Assembly: GCA_035519535.1 (NCBI GenBank)
Contig: DATIWF010000063.1
Coordinates: 1-44,369, forward strand
Origin: DATEGZ01 sp035519535
Lineage (GTDB): Bacteria > Acidobacteriota > Vicinamibacteria > Vicinamibacterales > SCN-69-37
Direction of reading: 5' to 3'
DNA length: 44,369 nucleotides
Shown here in pieces: positions 24,752 to 33,119 of the stretch (positions within the stretch are counted from its first letter, which is position 1; every line of letters begins with the position of its first letter). The position numbers and the translations under genes are program-made. The notes beneath the pieces are model-generated. The model searched no databases, had not been told where the DNA came from, and worked only from the letters and a program-made list of their open reading frames with translations.

Positions 24752-25645
24752 TCATTTCTTGATCGGCAGGTCGTCCCGGTTGCCCCACTCGTCCCACGCC
24801 CCGTAGTAGTTGCGGAGCTTGTCATAGCCGATGAGCGACAGCACGAACAGATCGTGCGACGCCCGCATCCCCACCTGGCAGTACGCGATGACCTCGTGTT
24901 CGGGCCGGATCCCGCGGTCGCGGTAGACCCGGGCGAGGTCGTCGGCGGGCTTGAAGGTCTTGAGATCCGGATCGAGGGCATCCTCCCAGTAGACCGGGAT
25001 CGACGACGGCACCGCGCCGCCGCGCTTGATGCCGCGCAGGTCGCGCCCTTCGATCTCCGCGGTCGTGCGCGCGTCGACGATCTTCACCTGCGGGTTCGTG
25101 ATGGCCGCAAGGACGTCCGTTGCCGTCGCAATCCACCGTGGCTGCGGCCGCGCCGTGAATCGTCCGGCCGTCACCGTCGGCACCTCCGCCGTCGTCGGTC
25201 GCGCCTCCCTCGTCCACGCGACCCAGCCGCCGTCGAGCAGCGCGACGTTGGGATGACCGAAGTAGCTGAGGATCCACCACAGCCGCGCGGCGTAGATCCC
25301 GCCGCGGTCGTCGTACGCGATCACGCGGGTCGTGTCCGAGATGCCCAGCTGGCCCATGAGCCTCTCGAAATCCTGCGTGCTCGGGACGAACGTGGGCGCG
25401 TTCGTCGCGTCGCGAATAGCGGCGTTGTCGACGTGCACGGCGCCCGGGATGTGCGACTGCGCGTATCCGCTCGCGCGCAGATCGACGATGCGAATCGCAG
25501 GAGCGCTCGTGTGCGCCGCGAGCCAGGCCGTATCGACCAGCTGATCGGGGTGCGCGTACGGACGAGTGGCGGGCGCTTGGGCGACGCGCCCCGTGGCGCC
25601 GAACGTGACCGCCATCAGGCATATGGCTGCTGCGCGAGGGGACAT
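24752..25645 (-). CDS. exported rhodanese-type sulfurtransferase
   Basis: A 297-residue protein with a signal peptide (SPRAAAICLMAVTFGATGRVAQA) and two rhodanese domains, about 38-150 and 165-295. The second contains the active-site loop YCQVGMRAS with the persulfide-forming Cys256; the first has Asp instead (AYDDRGGIYAAR), as is normal for the inactive N-terminal domain. CRSGxR-type loops define substrate preference; CQVGMR is closest to thiosulfate or mercaptopyruvate sulfurtransferases, but the donor cannot be assigned. It is the first gene of the rhodanese-RidA-FadL-GH31 operon, with 40 nt before RidA. ATG 25645. Confidence 0.9.
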   Translation of the reverse strand: MSPRAAAICLMAVTFGATGRVAQAPATRPYAHPDQLVDTAWLAAHTSAPAIRIVDLRASGYAQSHIPGAVHVDNAAIRDATNAPTFVPSTQDFERLMGQLGISDTTRVIAYDDRGGIYAARLWWILSYFGHPNVALLDGGWVAWTREARPTTAEVPTVTAGRFTARPQPRWIATATDVLAAITNPQVKIVDARTTAEIEGRDLRGIKRGGAVPSSIPVYWEDALDPDLKTFKPADDLARVYRDRGIRPEHEVIAYCQVGMRASHDLFVLSLIGYDKLRNYYGAWDEWGNRDDLPIKK

Positions 25646-25836
25646 GGTGCCCGTCGGCGGAAGAATAGCATCGAAGGCCGAGACCGGCGTCTCGACAAAG
25701 CGCCGGCGGCCGTCGGATTCTTCCCCAGGTGTCGCGCGTTATCGCGCAGTGGCGCGCGTCCCCGGGCAACGTCGCGGGTCGGGCGGCCGCGCATGGGCGC
25801 GGCATGGAGGTTGCAGAAACCTCTGCGGGGCGATCG

Positions 25837-26793
25837 ATGGCTGGCAGAAGGAACCGTGCGACCGGCGTCATCGTTGTCGCTGTCGCGCTCGTCTGTGCAG
25901 CACCGCTGGCGGGTTGGGGCGAGTTGCTGCCTCCCGCCGCCTCAGGGCCTGCGCCCATCTGCTCCAGGCAGCCGGCCGCACCCGTCGAACGCTCGTATGC
26001 AGTGAGTGGGCGGGTCCGTCTGCTGTTCTTCTGGACCGGCCGCCGCGAAGTCGGCAACGCGCGCATCAACTGGACGAGCGCCGCTGACGGCGCGTGCGGG
26101 TTGACGCTCCTCATCGGCACGGATCCGGATCGCGCACCGGGCCACCTGAATCGCTGGGGCTACGTCGCGGAGTCGACCGCGGGCGGCACGACGACCGTGC
26201 TGGGCGTGATGACGCAATCCGACGAACAGACGGTCGAGCACGCCAGAGAAAGCCTGGCCGCCACGTCCTCGGCCGCCCGCGCCTACAAGGCGATCCGCGC
26301 CACGGTGGCCGATGGCTACAGCAACAGCGAGGTCGTGCGCCTGTTCGAAAGCGCGGACCTGACGTATCGCGATCTCGAGACGCTGCTCGCGCGCCTGCCG
26401 CCGCCCGCCGCTCCGCGGCGTTTGCCGATGCCGCCGAACGCAGACCACGGGTTCCTGTCCTCGATGGCCGCTGTGCTCCACGAGAGCGTCGTGGCCCACG
26501 TCCAGACGCGCCGGGTCGCGACGCCCGTTCGCCGGCAGTACCTCCACGGCGGCCAGCCATTCGATCTGACGTTGCGCCGGGCACGCGCGGTCGACGCCCT
26601 CACGCTTGGGCAGACGACGTACCGGGACGTGATCGACGGCGAGTTCGACGTGCGGAACGGCACGACGCACGAGACCACAGAATTCGAGATCACCTACGGC
26701 ACGCGCGATGGGCTGGCTGAGGTGCCGCTTCAGGTTCAGTACCACCCGCGGTGGTGGCTCGCCTTGGAACTGACGCTCAAGGAGAAACGCTGA
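25837..26793 (+). CDS. exported protein of unknown function, first gene of the dehydratase/activase operon
   Basis: A 318-residue protein that I do not recognise. A signal peptide (MAGRRNRATGVIVVAVALVCAAPLAGWG) is followed by a beta-rich segment (VSGRVRLLFFWTGRREVGNARINW), a GHLNRWGYVAE motif, a helical central part (ESLAATSSAARAYKAIRATVADG) and a C-terminal beta part (EFEITYGTRDGLAEVPLQVQYHPRWW). It contains an early Cys in PICSRQ. The start at 25837 was chosen at the signal peptide; the frame is open to an ATG at 25804 and to 25729. The next gene, a HgdB-like protein, begins 9 nt after its stop, so it is likely co-transcribed with cytosolic Fe-S proteins even though it is exported, which is hard to explain. 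Confidence 0.7.
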   Translation: MAGRRNRATGVIVVAVALVCAAPLAGWGELLPPAASGPAPICSRQPAAPVERSYAVSGRVRLLFFWTGRREVGNARINWTSAADGACGLTLLIGTDPDRAPGHLNRWGYVAESTAGGTTTVLGVMTQSDEQTVEHARESLAATSSAARAYKAIRATVADGYSNSEVVRLFESADLTYRDLETLLARLPPPAAPRRLPMPPNADHGFLSSMAAVLHESVVAHVQTRRVATPVRRQYLHGGQPFDLTLRRARAVDALTLGQTTYRDVIDGEFDVRNGTTHETTEFEITYGTRDGLAEVPLQVQYHPRWWLALELTLKEKR

Positions 26794-26802
26794 AGTGAGC
26801 CG

Positions 26803-28587
26803 ATGAAGAGCGACCCGCCCCAGGTTGCTTCAGAGGGGTCCGATCGCGCGACCAAGCGACAGGTCGACGCCGAGCGCGCCCGCCTCCGGCGCACGGCCGG
26901 GCTACCCGATGTGCACCATTTCCACCGCCCGGCCGAGCGGCCGTTTCTGGCCGCCGAGCGCGATCGGGTGACGATCCTGATCGGTGGTCTCACGGAGAGA
27001 CACGAGCGGCTGATCCGCGCTGTTTTCCGCGGCTCCGGCTATCGCTGCGATCGGTTGCCGACGCCTGACATGGCGGCGTTCCAGCTGGGCAAGGAGTACG
27101 GCAACACGGGGCAGTGCAACCCGGCGTACTTCACGATCGGCAGCCTGATCGGCTACCTGCGCGCGCTCGAGGCGCGCGGACTCTCCCGGCAACAGATCCT
27201 CGACGACCACGTGTTCTTCACCGCGGGATCCTGCGGTCCCTGCCGCTTCGGCATGTACGAGACCGAGTACCGCTACGCGTTGCAGAACGCCGGGTTCGGC
27301 GGCTTCCGGGTGCTGCTGTTTCAACAGACCGACGGCATCCTGGCCGACTCGGGCGAACCCGGACTGAAGTTCACGGTGAACTTCGGCATGGGCATCCTCA
27401 ATGCCTTTCACCTGGCCGACGTCATGAACGACCTGGTCCACCAGATTCGCCCGTTCGAGGTGCACGCGGGTGAGACCGATCGGGTGGTCGAGGAAGTCAC
27501 GCGCGACATCGAGGCCTTTCTGCACGATCGCCGCGTCTTCGAGTTCGTGGACGACGCACCCGCCTGGCTCGTTCGTCGGGTTGCGAGACGGCGGCGGCTC
27601 GAGGATGTCTTCAGCGTGGCGGCCAAGGTCGTCGATCACCTCTATGGGCGGGCGTACAGACGCGCGCTCGCGCGATGGCGCGACCGGCTCGACCGCATCA
27701 AAGTGGATCGGATGCGGGTCAAACCCGTCGTCAAGATCACGGGGGAGTTCTGGGCGCAGACGACGGAAGGCGACGGCAACTTCCGGATGTTCGACTTTCT
27801 GGAGCAGGAGGGCGCCCAGTGCATCGCCGAGCCGATTGCGACGTGGGTGACCTACATCATGCACCTCGAGCGTCTGGCGAGCGCGTACCGCCGCGCCGCA
27901 GAAGCGCCGCGCCCGCATCCGGCGTGGTGGCGGCTCCGGCAGCGCTGGGCCAATGCCTGGACGTTCTATCGCAGGGTGTGGCTGCTCGACGCCGGCGAGG
28001 CGTTCTGGTCGCACCTGTATCACCGCGTCGGCGCCCGGCTCGGCGGCCTCGCGCATCGACTGGCGCCGCAGTCGGAGCTCTCGCGCCTCGCGCATCCGTA
28101 CTACCACCAGCTCGCGCGCGGCGGCGAGGGCTCAATGGAGGTCGGGAAGAACGTCTACTACAGCATCAATCGCCTGTGTCACATGGTGCTGGCGCTCAAG
28201 CCCTTCGGATGCATGCCGTCCTCGCAATCGGATGGTGTGCAGTCGGCCGTCACGAGCCACTACAAGATGATCTTCCTGCCGATCGAGACCTCCGGCGAGG
28301 GCGAGGTGAACGCCCACAGCCGTGTGCAGATGGCACTCGCGGAGGCGCGGGCCAAGGCTCGTGCCGAGTTCGCGCGTGCGCTCGAGACCACCGGCCGCCG
28401 GCTCGACGAGATTCGTGCCTATGTCGCCGCCCACCCCGAGTTGCAGCGGCCGTTCTGGCGCGTGCCGCGCCGGCCGGGCGTTGCGGGCACCGCCGCTCAG
28501 TTCGTGCTGCACGTCGGTGAGCTCATGGACGCCGATCGTTCCCTGTGGCGCCGGGCGCGGCGCTTCATGCCGGTCAGGGCCACATGA
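26803..28587 (+). CDS. 2-hydroxyacyl-CoA dehydratase (HgdB/YjiM)-type Fe-S protein, possibly a double-cubane cluster protein
   Basis: A 594-residue cytosolic protein of the HgdB/BcrC/YjiM superfamily. The sequence VTILIGGLTERHERLIRAVFRGSGY matches the start of the cluster-binding alpha/beta domains. Cysteines lie in NTGQCNPAYFTIG (105), AGSCGPCRFGMYETEYR (144, 147), EGAQCIAEP (340), RLCHM (459) and KPFGCMPSS (470), plus Cys82. These patterns resemble the C-terminal part of the large 1400-residue activase-dehydratase proteins of anaerobes. Members accept electrons from an ATP-driven activator and perform radical dehydration of 2-hydroxyacyl-CoA, or carry an [8Fe-9S] double-cubane cluster that reduces small molecules. 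Which applies cannot be told from sequence. Its last codons overlap the activase gene by 4 nt (ATGA), indicating coupled translation and probable complex formation. Confidence 0.8.
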   Translation: MKSDPPQVASEGSDRATKRQVDAERARLRRTAGLPDVHHFHRPAERPFLAAERDRVTILIGGLTERHERLIRAVFRGSGYRCDRLPTPDMAAFQLGKEYGNTGQCNPAYFTIGSLIGYLRALEARGLSRQQILDDHVFFTAGSCGPCRFGMYETEYRYALQNAGFGGFRVLLFQQTDGILADSGEPGLKFTVNFGMGILNAFHLADVMNDLVHQIRPFEVHAGETDRVVEEVTRDIEAFLHDRRVFEFVDDAPAWLVRRVARRRRLEDVFSVAAKVVDHLYGRAYRRALARWRDRLDRIKVDRMRVKPVVKITGEFWAQTTEGDGNFRMFDFLEQEGAQCIAEPIATWVTYIMHLERLASAYRRAAEAPRPHPAWWRLRQRWANAWTFYRRVWLLDAGEAFWSHLYHRVGARLGGLAHRLAPQSELSRLAHPYYHQLARGGEGSMEVGKNVYYSINRLCHMVLALKPFGCMPSSQSDGVQSAVTSHYKMIFLPIETSGEGEVNAHSRVQMALAEARAKARAEFARALETTGRRLDEIRAYVAAHPELQRPFWRVPRRPGVAGTAAQFVLHVGELMDADRSLWRRARRFMPVRAT

Positions 28588-31500
28588 TGGCTCCGCGAAG
28601 CGGCGGGCCGGTCCGGCACTTGATTGGGCTCGACGTGGGGTCGACGACGGTGAAGGCTGTCGTCGTCGAACGCGACACGGACCGCATCGTGTGGCAGGAC
28701 TATCAGCGGCACGAGGCGCGTCAGCCCGAGAAGGTGCGCGAGTTTCTCGGTCGCATCGAGAACGACCTCGGCGTTCGAGCCGGGTCGGCGCGCGTCTTCA
28801 TCACGGGATCGGGCGGCGGGTCGCTCGCCGACGCGATCGGCGCGAAGTTCGTACAGGAGGTGACCGCCGTTTCGCTGGCGGTGGAGAAGCTGCACCCGGA
28901 GGTACGGTCGGTCATCGAGCTTGGCGGCCAGGACGCCAAGATCATCGTGTTTCGTGAGGATGCCGAGGGCGGCCGGAAAAAGAAGATCCCGTCGATGAAC
29001 GACAAGTGCGCCGGCGGCACAGGCGCGGTGATCGACAAGATCGCGGCCAAGCTCCGCATCCCGCCCGAGGACGTCGGGCAGTTGGGCTACCAGGGCATCA
29101 AACTGCACAAGGTCGCCGGCAAGTGCGGCGTGTTCGCCGAGACGGACATCAATGGCCTGCAGAAGCTCGGCACGCCGGTCGATCAACTCATGGCCTCGCT
29201 CTTCGACGCGCTCGTGCTCCAGAACCTCACCGTGCTGACGCGCGGACACACGCTGCTGCCGCACGTGTTGTTGCTCGGCGGGCCGAATGCCTTCATTCGC
29301 GGCCTGCGCGAAGCCTGGCGGGCCAACATCCCGCGAACGTGGGAAGAGCGGGGCGTCGACGTGCCGCCTGGCGCGTGCGTCGACGAGCTGATCTCCGTGC
29401 CCGACCACGCCCTGTATTTCGCGGCCCTGGGCGCCGTCGAGTTTGGCAAGGATCAAGACGAGTTCGTCGGCGCATATGGCGGCACGTCCGATCTCTCGCG
29501 GTACCTCGACAGCGGGCGGCGTCAGGAGCGCGCCCGCACCGGCGCGCCCGGGCTCGTGGCCTCGGCCGAGGAGCTCGAGGCGTTCCGGCGCGAGTTCGTT
29601 CCGACGCCCTTCGTGCCGGCGGCCTTCACTCCGGGCGAGACGGTTCGCGCGTTCGTCGGCGTCGACGGCGGATCGACCTCGACGAAGGCCGTCCTCCTGT
29701 CTCCGGAGGGCGAGGTTCTCGCCAAGGCGTACAAGCTGTCCGAAGGCAATCCGATCGGCGACACGCAGGCCATGTTCGAGGCGCTGCGATCGCAGGTCGA
29801 AGGCCGCGGGGCTCGCCTCGACGTCCTCGGCGTTGCGACGACCGGCTACGCGAAGGACATGCTGTTCGACGTGTTGCAGGCCGACGTCGCGCTCGTCGAG
29901 ACGGTGGCCCACACCACTGCGGCGGTGCGCGATTATCACGACCCGCACGTGATCGTCGACGTCGGCGGCCAGGACATCAAGCTCATCGTGTTGAAGGACG
30001 GCCGCGTGAAGGACTTCAAGTTGAACACGCAGTGCTCGGCCGGGAACGGCTATTTCCTGCAGTCCACGGCCGAGGGCCTCGGCATTCCCGTCGATCGGTA
30101 CGCCGACATTGCTCTGCAGGCGGAGGTCATGCCTGTGTTCGGCTACGGCTGCGCCGTGTTCCTGCAGTCGGACATCGTGAACTTTCAGCGCCAGGGCTGG
30201 CGCGCGGACGAGATCCTCGCCGGCCTGGCCGCCGTGCTGCCGAAGAACGTGTTCCTCTACGTCGCGCGCTGCGCGAGCCTGCCGAGCCTCGGCTCACGGT
30301 TCGTGCTGCAGGGCGGGACGCAGCACAACCTGGCGGTGGTCAAGGCCGAAGTCGACTTCATTCGCGCCAGCTTCCGCGCCGCCGGACGGGAGCCGCAGAT
30401 TGTCGTCCACCGCCACTGCGGGGAGGCCGGCGCCATCGGCGCGGCCGTCGAGGCGCTGCGGCTGTGGCAGGCGGGCCGGCAGACGACCTTCATCGGCCTG
30501 GAGGCCGTCCGCCGCATCACGTACACGACGACGCGCGACGAGCGAACGCGCTGCTCGTTCTGCAAGAACCACTGCCTGCGCACGTTCATCGACATCCAGA
30601 TTGGCGCGCCGGATCCCGGCGCGGCGCCTGCCGATCGCCGCGTGCCGCTCGCCGTCGGCGCGCGCCGGCTGATCATCGCGACGTGCGAGAAGGGCGCGGT
30701 CGAGCAGGTCGACGAGATGCGGAACATCAAGAGCAGCCTCGAAGCGGCCAAGCTGGCCAATCCGAACCTCGTCGAGCTCGCGGCCCACGAGGCGTTCCGG
30801 CTCCGCGAGGTCGCGGCGGTCGCTGAGGGCCCCCCGCGCGGCTGGACGACGGCGGCGCGCGTCCGCGCCGGGCTCATGGCCCGGCGCCGAGAGCTGCGCG
30901 TGGGCATGCCGCGGGTCCTCAATACCTACATCTACGCGCCGCTCTACAACGCGTATCTCCAGAGCCTGGGCGTCCAGGCGGAACACATCGTCTATTCCGA
31001 CTACACGAGCGACGAGCTCTATCGCACGGGCTCCAGCCGCGGCGCGATCGATCCGTGCTTCCCGTCGAAGATCGCGATCGCCCACGTCCACAACCTGATG
31101 ACGGAAAAGGCCCGCCGGCGGCCGCTGGACGTGATCTTCTTCCCGATGGTCGACGTGCTGCACTCGCGGCTGAAGCACCTGCAGGCCACCGACGCGTGCC
31201 CGACGGTCACTGCCTGTCCCAACACCGTGAAGGCGGCCTTCACGAAGGAGCGGGACGTGTTCAGTGACCAGGGCATTCGCTTCCTCGATCCGATGCTCAA
31301 CTTCGCGAATCCGCGCTTGCTCACCGACCAGATGTTCAGGGCGTGGCGCCCCGTCCTCGGCCTCTCCGAAGCAGAAAACGAACGGGCCGTGGATGCGGGG
31401 GTCCGGGCGCTCGACGAGTACGAAACCGGGATTCGCGGCCGCGCCCGGGAGGTGCTCGACGCGCTCGAGCGCGAGGACCGCATCGGCCTCGTGATGCTCG

Positions 31501-32036
31501 GGCGCCCATATCACCACGACCCGGGCGTCAATCACGGCATTCTCGAGGAGTTTCAGAAGCGCGGCTATCCGGTTTTCTCGCAGAGCACGCTGCCGCTCGA
31601 TCCGGACCTGCTCGAGCGGCTGTTCGGGGCCGAAGTGCGGGCGGGCGTCATTCGCGACCCGCTCGACCTCGACGACGTGTGGAAGAACACGTTCTCGGCG
31701 AGCACGAATCACAAGCTGTGGGCGGCCAAGTTCGCGGCGCGGCACCCGAATCTCGTCGCGCTCGAAGTGTCGAGCTTCAAGTGCGGTCACGACGCGCCGA
31801 TCTACGGCGTGATCGAGGCGATCATCGAGCAGTCGGGCACGCCCTATTTCTCGTTCAAGGACCTCGATGAGAACACGCCGACCGGCGCGATTCGCATCCG
31901 CGTGGAGACGATCGACTACTTCCTGCGGCGCTACCGCGAGGTCGTCGCCGAGCGCCGCCGGACGGGCGATCGGATCGAGGCGGAGCTGGGAGATTATGAA
32001 CGCCGCCTGCGGGCCGAGGCGTCGGCGCCCTCTTAG
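28584..32036 (+). CDS. tandem BadF/HgdC-type ATP-dependent activase fused to DUF2229
   Basis: A 1150-residue protein. The first actin-like ATPase domain (about 12-290) has LDVGSTTVKAVV, LGGQDAKII, Cys142 in MNDKCAGGTG and Cys181 in GKCGVFAE. The second (about 355-630) repeats this: GVDGGSTSTKAVLL, VGGQDIKLIV, Cys484 in NTQCSAGNG and Cys523 in YGCAVFLQSD. In HgdC-type activators these two Cys from each of two subunits hold one [4Fe-4S] cluster, so here the dimer is built into one chain. The C-terminal half is DUF2229, with a CSFCKNHC cluster (657-664), Cys701, and ACPTVTACP (872-878). Role: ATP-driven injection of a low-potential electron into the HgdB-like partner encoded upstream. ATG at 28584 overlaps the upstream stop. 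Its TAG shares bases with the stop of the convergent gene. Confidence 0.92.
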   Translation: MMAPRSGGPVRHLIGLDVGSTTVKAVVVERDTDRIVWQDYQRHEARQPEKVREFLGRIENDLGVRAGSARVFITGSGGGSLADAIGAKFVQEVTAVSLAVEKLHPEVRSVIELGGQDAKIIVFREDAEGGRKKKIPSMNDKCAGGTGAVIDKIAAKLRIPPEDVGQLGYQGIKLHKVAGKCGVFAETDINGLQKLGTPVDQLMASLFDALVLQNLTVLTRGHTLLPHVLLLGGPNAFIRGLREAWRANIPRTWEERGVDVPPGACVDELISVPDHALYFAALGAVEFGKDQDEFVGAYGGTSDLSRYLDSGRRQERARTGAPGLVASAEELEAFRREFVPTPFVPAAFTPGETVRAFVGVDGGSTSTKAVLLSPEGEVLAKAYKLSEGNPIGDTQAMFEALRSQVEGRGARLDVLGVATTGYAKDMLFDVLQADVALVETVAHTTAAVRDYHDPHVIVDVGGQDIKLIVLKDGRVKDFKLNTQCSAGNGYFLQSTAEGLGIPVDRYADIALQAEVMPVFGYGCAVFLQSDIVNFQRQGWRADEILAGLAAVLPKNVFLYVARCASLPSLGSRFVLQGGTQHNLAVVKAEVDFIRASFRAAGREPQIVVHRHCGEAGAIGAAVEALRLWQAGRQTTFIGLEAVRRITYTTTRDERTRCSFCKNHCLRTFIDIQIGAPDPGAAPADRRVPLAVGARRLIIATCEKGAVEQVDEMRNIKSSLEAAKLANPNLVELAAHEAFRLREVAAVAEGPPRGWTTAARVRAGLMARRRELRVGMPRVLNTYIYAPLYNAYLQSLGVQAEHIVYSDYTSDELYRTGSSRGAIDPCFPSKIAIAHVHNLMTEKARRRPLDVIFFPMVDVLHSRLKHLQATDACPTVTACPNTVKAAFTKERDVFSDQGIRFLDPMLNFANPRLLTDQMFRAWRPVLGLSEAENERAVDAGVRALDEYETGIRGRAREVLDALEREDRIGLVMLGRPYHHDPGVNHGILEEFQKRGYPVFSQSTLPLDPDLLERLFGAEVRAGVIRDPLDLDDVWKNTFSASTNHKLWAAKFAARHPNLVALEVSSFKCGHDAPIYGVIEAIIEQSGTPYFSFKDLDENTPTGAIRIRVETIDYFLRRYREVVAERRRTGDRIEAELGDYERRLRAEASAPS

Positions 32037-33070
32037 CTGCCCGCGCCTTCCATCACCTGCTTGATCGTGGTGAGCGTGGTTTCGGCGGCCTTGCGGGCCT
32101 GGGATCGCGCGGTGGCGCGCTTGAGCCCGCCGAATCCCCCCTGGAGGAGATCGCCGCGCGAGCGGTTCGCGTAGACGAGATACGTCCCCGGCGCGCCGTT
32201 GACGGTCGTGTCGAGCAGCGTCGCGACCGCGAGCGACGCGTCGTAATAGTGGCTCGCGTAGATGTACTTCTGCGCGACGATGGTCCGATCGGATCGGCTC
32301 GGCGGCGCATAAATCACGCCGTGCACGATGCTGATCACCGGCTTCATGCCGTAGTTTTCCTTCACCCAGTACAGGAGGTCGCGGGCGCCGGGCAGCGAGT
32401 CGCCGGGAAAGCGCTCGAGGTGCGCCGCGAGCTCCGGTGCGTACTCGTGGAAATACGGCGAGGCCGCCAGAAGGCCGCGCCACTCGTCGGCCAGCACCAC
32501 GGGCTGGTCGCGATCGTTGTACGTCACCAGCGCCGCGTCGCCCTTCGTTTGATATGCCGCGACGTACTTCACCGCGGCCTGGCGGGCGGCGACGTTGACC
32601 TGATCGGCGGCGTCGACCGCGTTCCAGTTCACGGACGACTTGATCGCCTCGAGGGCGCTGCCGCCGAAGCGCAGGTCGCAGTCGCCGACCTTGCAGGATT
32701 TCAGGTCGTTCACTTCGTCGCGGCTGAGCGACAGGTCCTTGACGTCCGCCAGCACGGGCGGCGTGCTGAATCGCCCGAAGGCGAGCGTGACCTGGCCATC
32801 CACGTACGAGATCATCTGGCCGTAGTAGTTCACCACGCGGTCGCGCGGCGCGCGGATCTTGACCGCGGCCACGGCGATCATCTCGCGGTCGTTCTGGCCG
32901 GTGTCCGCGTGCGCCACGACCTGCCCGCCCTCGAGCTGCGCGATCTCCGCGGCGCTGAACTTCACCTTCGTCAAGTACGCGGCGACCTCCGCGCGAGCGT
33001 CCGCGGCGGGCTGCGCGAGCGCGAGAGATCCCACAGCGACGGCGCCGATGAACGCGAGCCCTGGTCGCAT
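32033..33070 (-). CDS. exported protein of unknown function, downstream of the FNR box
   Basis: A 345-residue protein with a signal peptide (MRPGLAFIGAVAVGSLALAQ). Recognisable pieces are FSAAEIAQLEGGQVVAHADTGQNDREMIAVAAVKI, which recalls START/lipid-binding-like domains, a small Cys pair in LKSCKVGDCDLRF, and a C-terminal stretch KYIYASHYYDASLAVATLLD. I do not recognise a family. The ATG at 33070 was chosen because GAGG lies 6 nt upstream and the signal peptide starts there, though a GTG at 33082 is in frame. The gene starts only 36 nt from a perfect FNR-type box and ends with a 4-nt overlap with the activase gene. Confidence 0.75.
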   Translation of the reverse strand: MRPGLAFIGAVAVGSLALAQPAADARAEVAAYLTKVKFSAAEIAQLEGGQVVAHADTGQNDREMIAVAAVKIRAPRDRVVNYYGQMISYVDGQVTLAFGRFSTPPVLADVKDLSLSRDEVNDLKSCKVGDCDLRFGGSALEAIKSSVNWNAVDAADQVNVAARQAAVKYVAAYQTKGDAALVTYNDRDQPVVLADEWRGLLAASPYFHEYAPELAAHLERFPGDSLPGARDLLYWVKENYGMKPVISIVHGVIYAPPSRSDRTIVAQKYIYASHYYDASLAVATLLDTTVNGAPGTYLVYANRSRGDLLQGGFGGLKRATARSQARKAAETTLTTIKQVMEGAGS

Positions 33071-33105
33071 CGTCAACCTCACAGAGCATCATAGCCGTCG
33101 CGTCT

Positions 33106-33119
33106 TTGATTTGGATCAA
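33106..33119. promoter_or_regulatory. FNR/CRP-family binding site, perfect FNR consensus
   Basis: The sequence TTGATTTGGATCAA is an exact match to the palindromic FNR consensus TTGAT-N4-ATCAA. It sits in the divergent gap between the minus-strand gene starting at 33070 and the STAS-like gene starting at 33231. A possible -10 (TACGCT, 33159-33164) would place a rightward start near 33171, about 58 nt from the box centre, close to the class I activation distance (-61.5). For the leftward gene the box centre is 42 nt from the ATG. FNR homologues report low oxygen; the regulator in this organism is not seen here. Confidence 0.6.
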
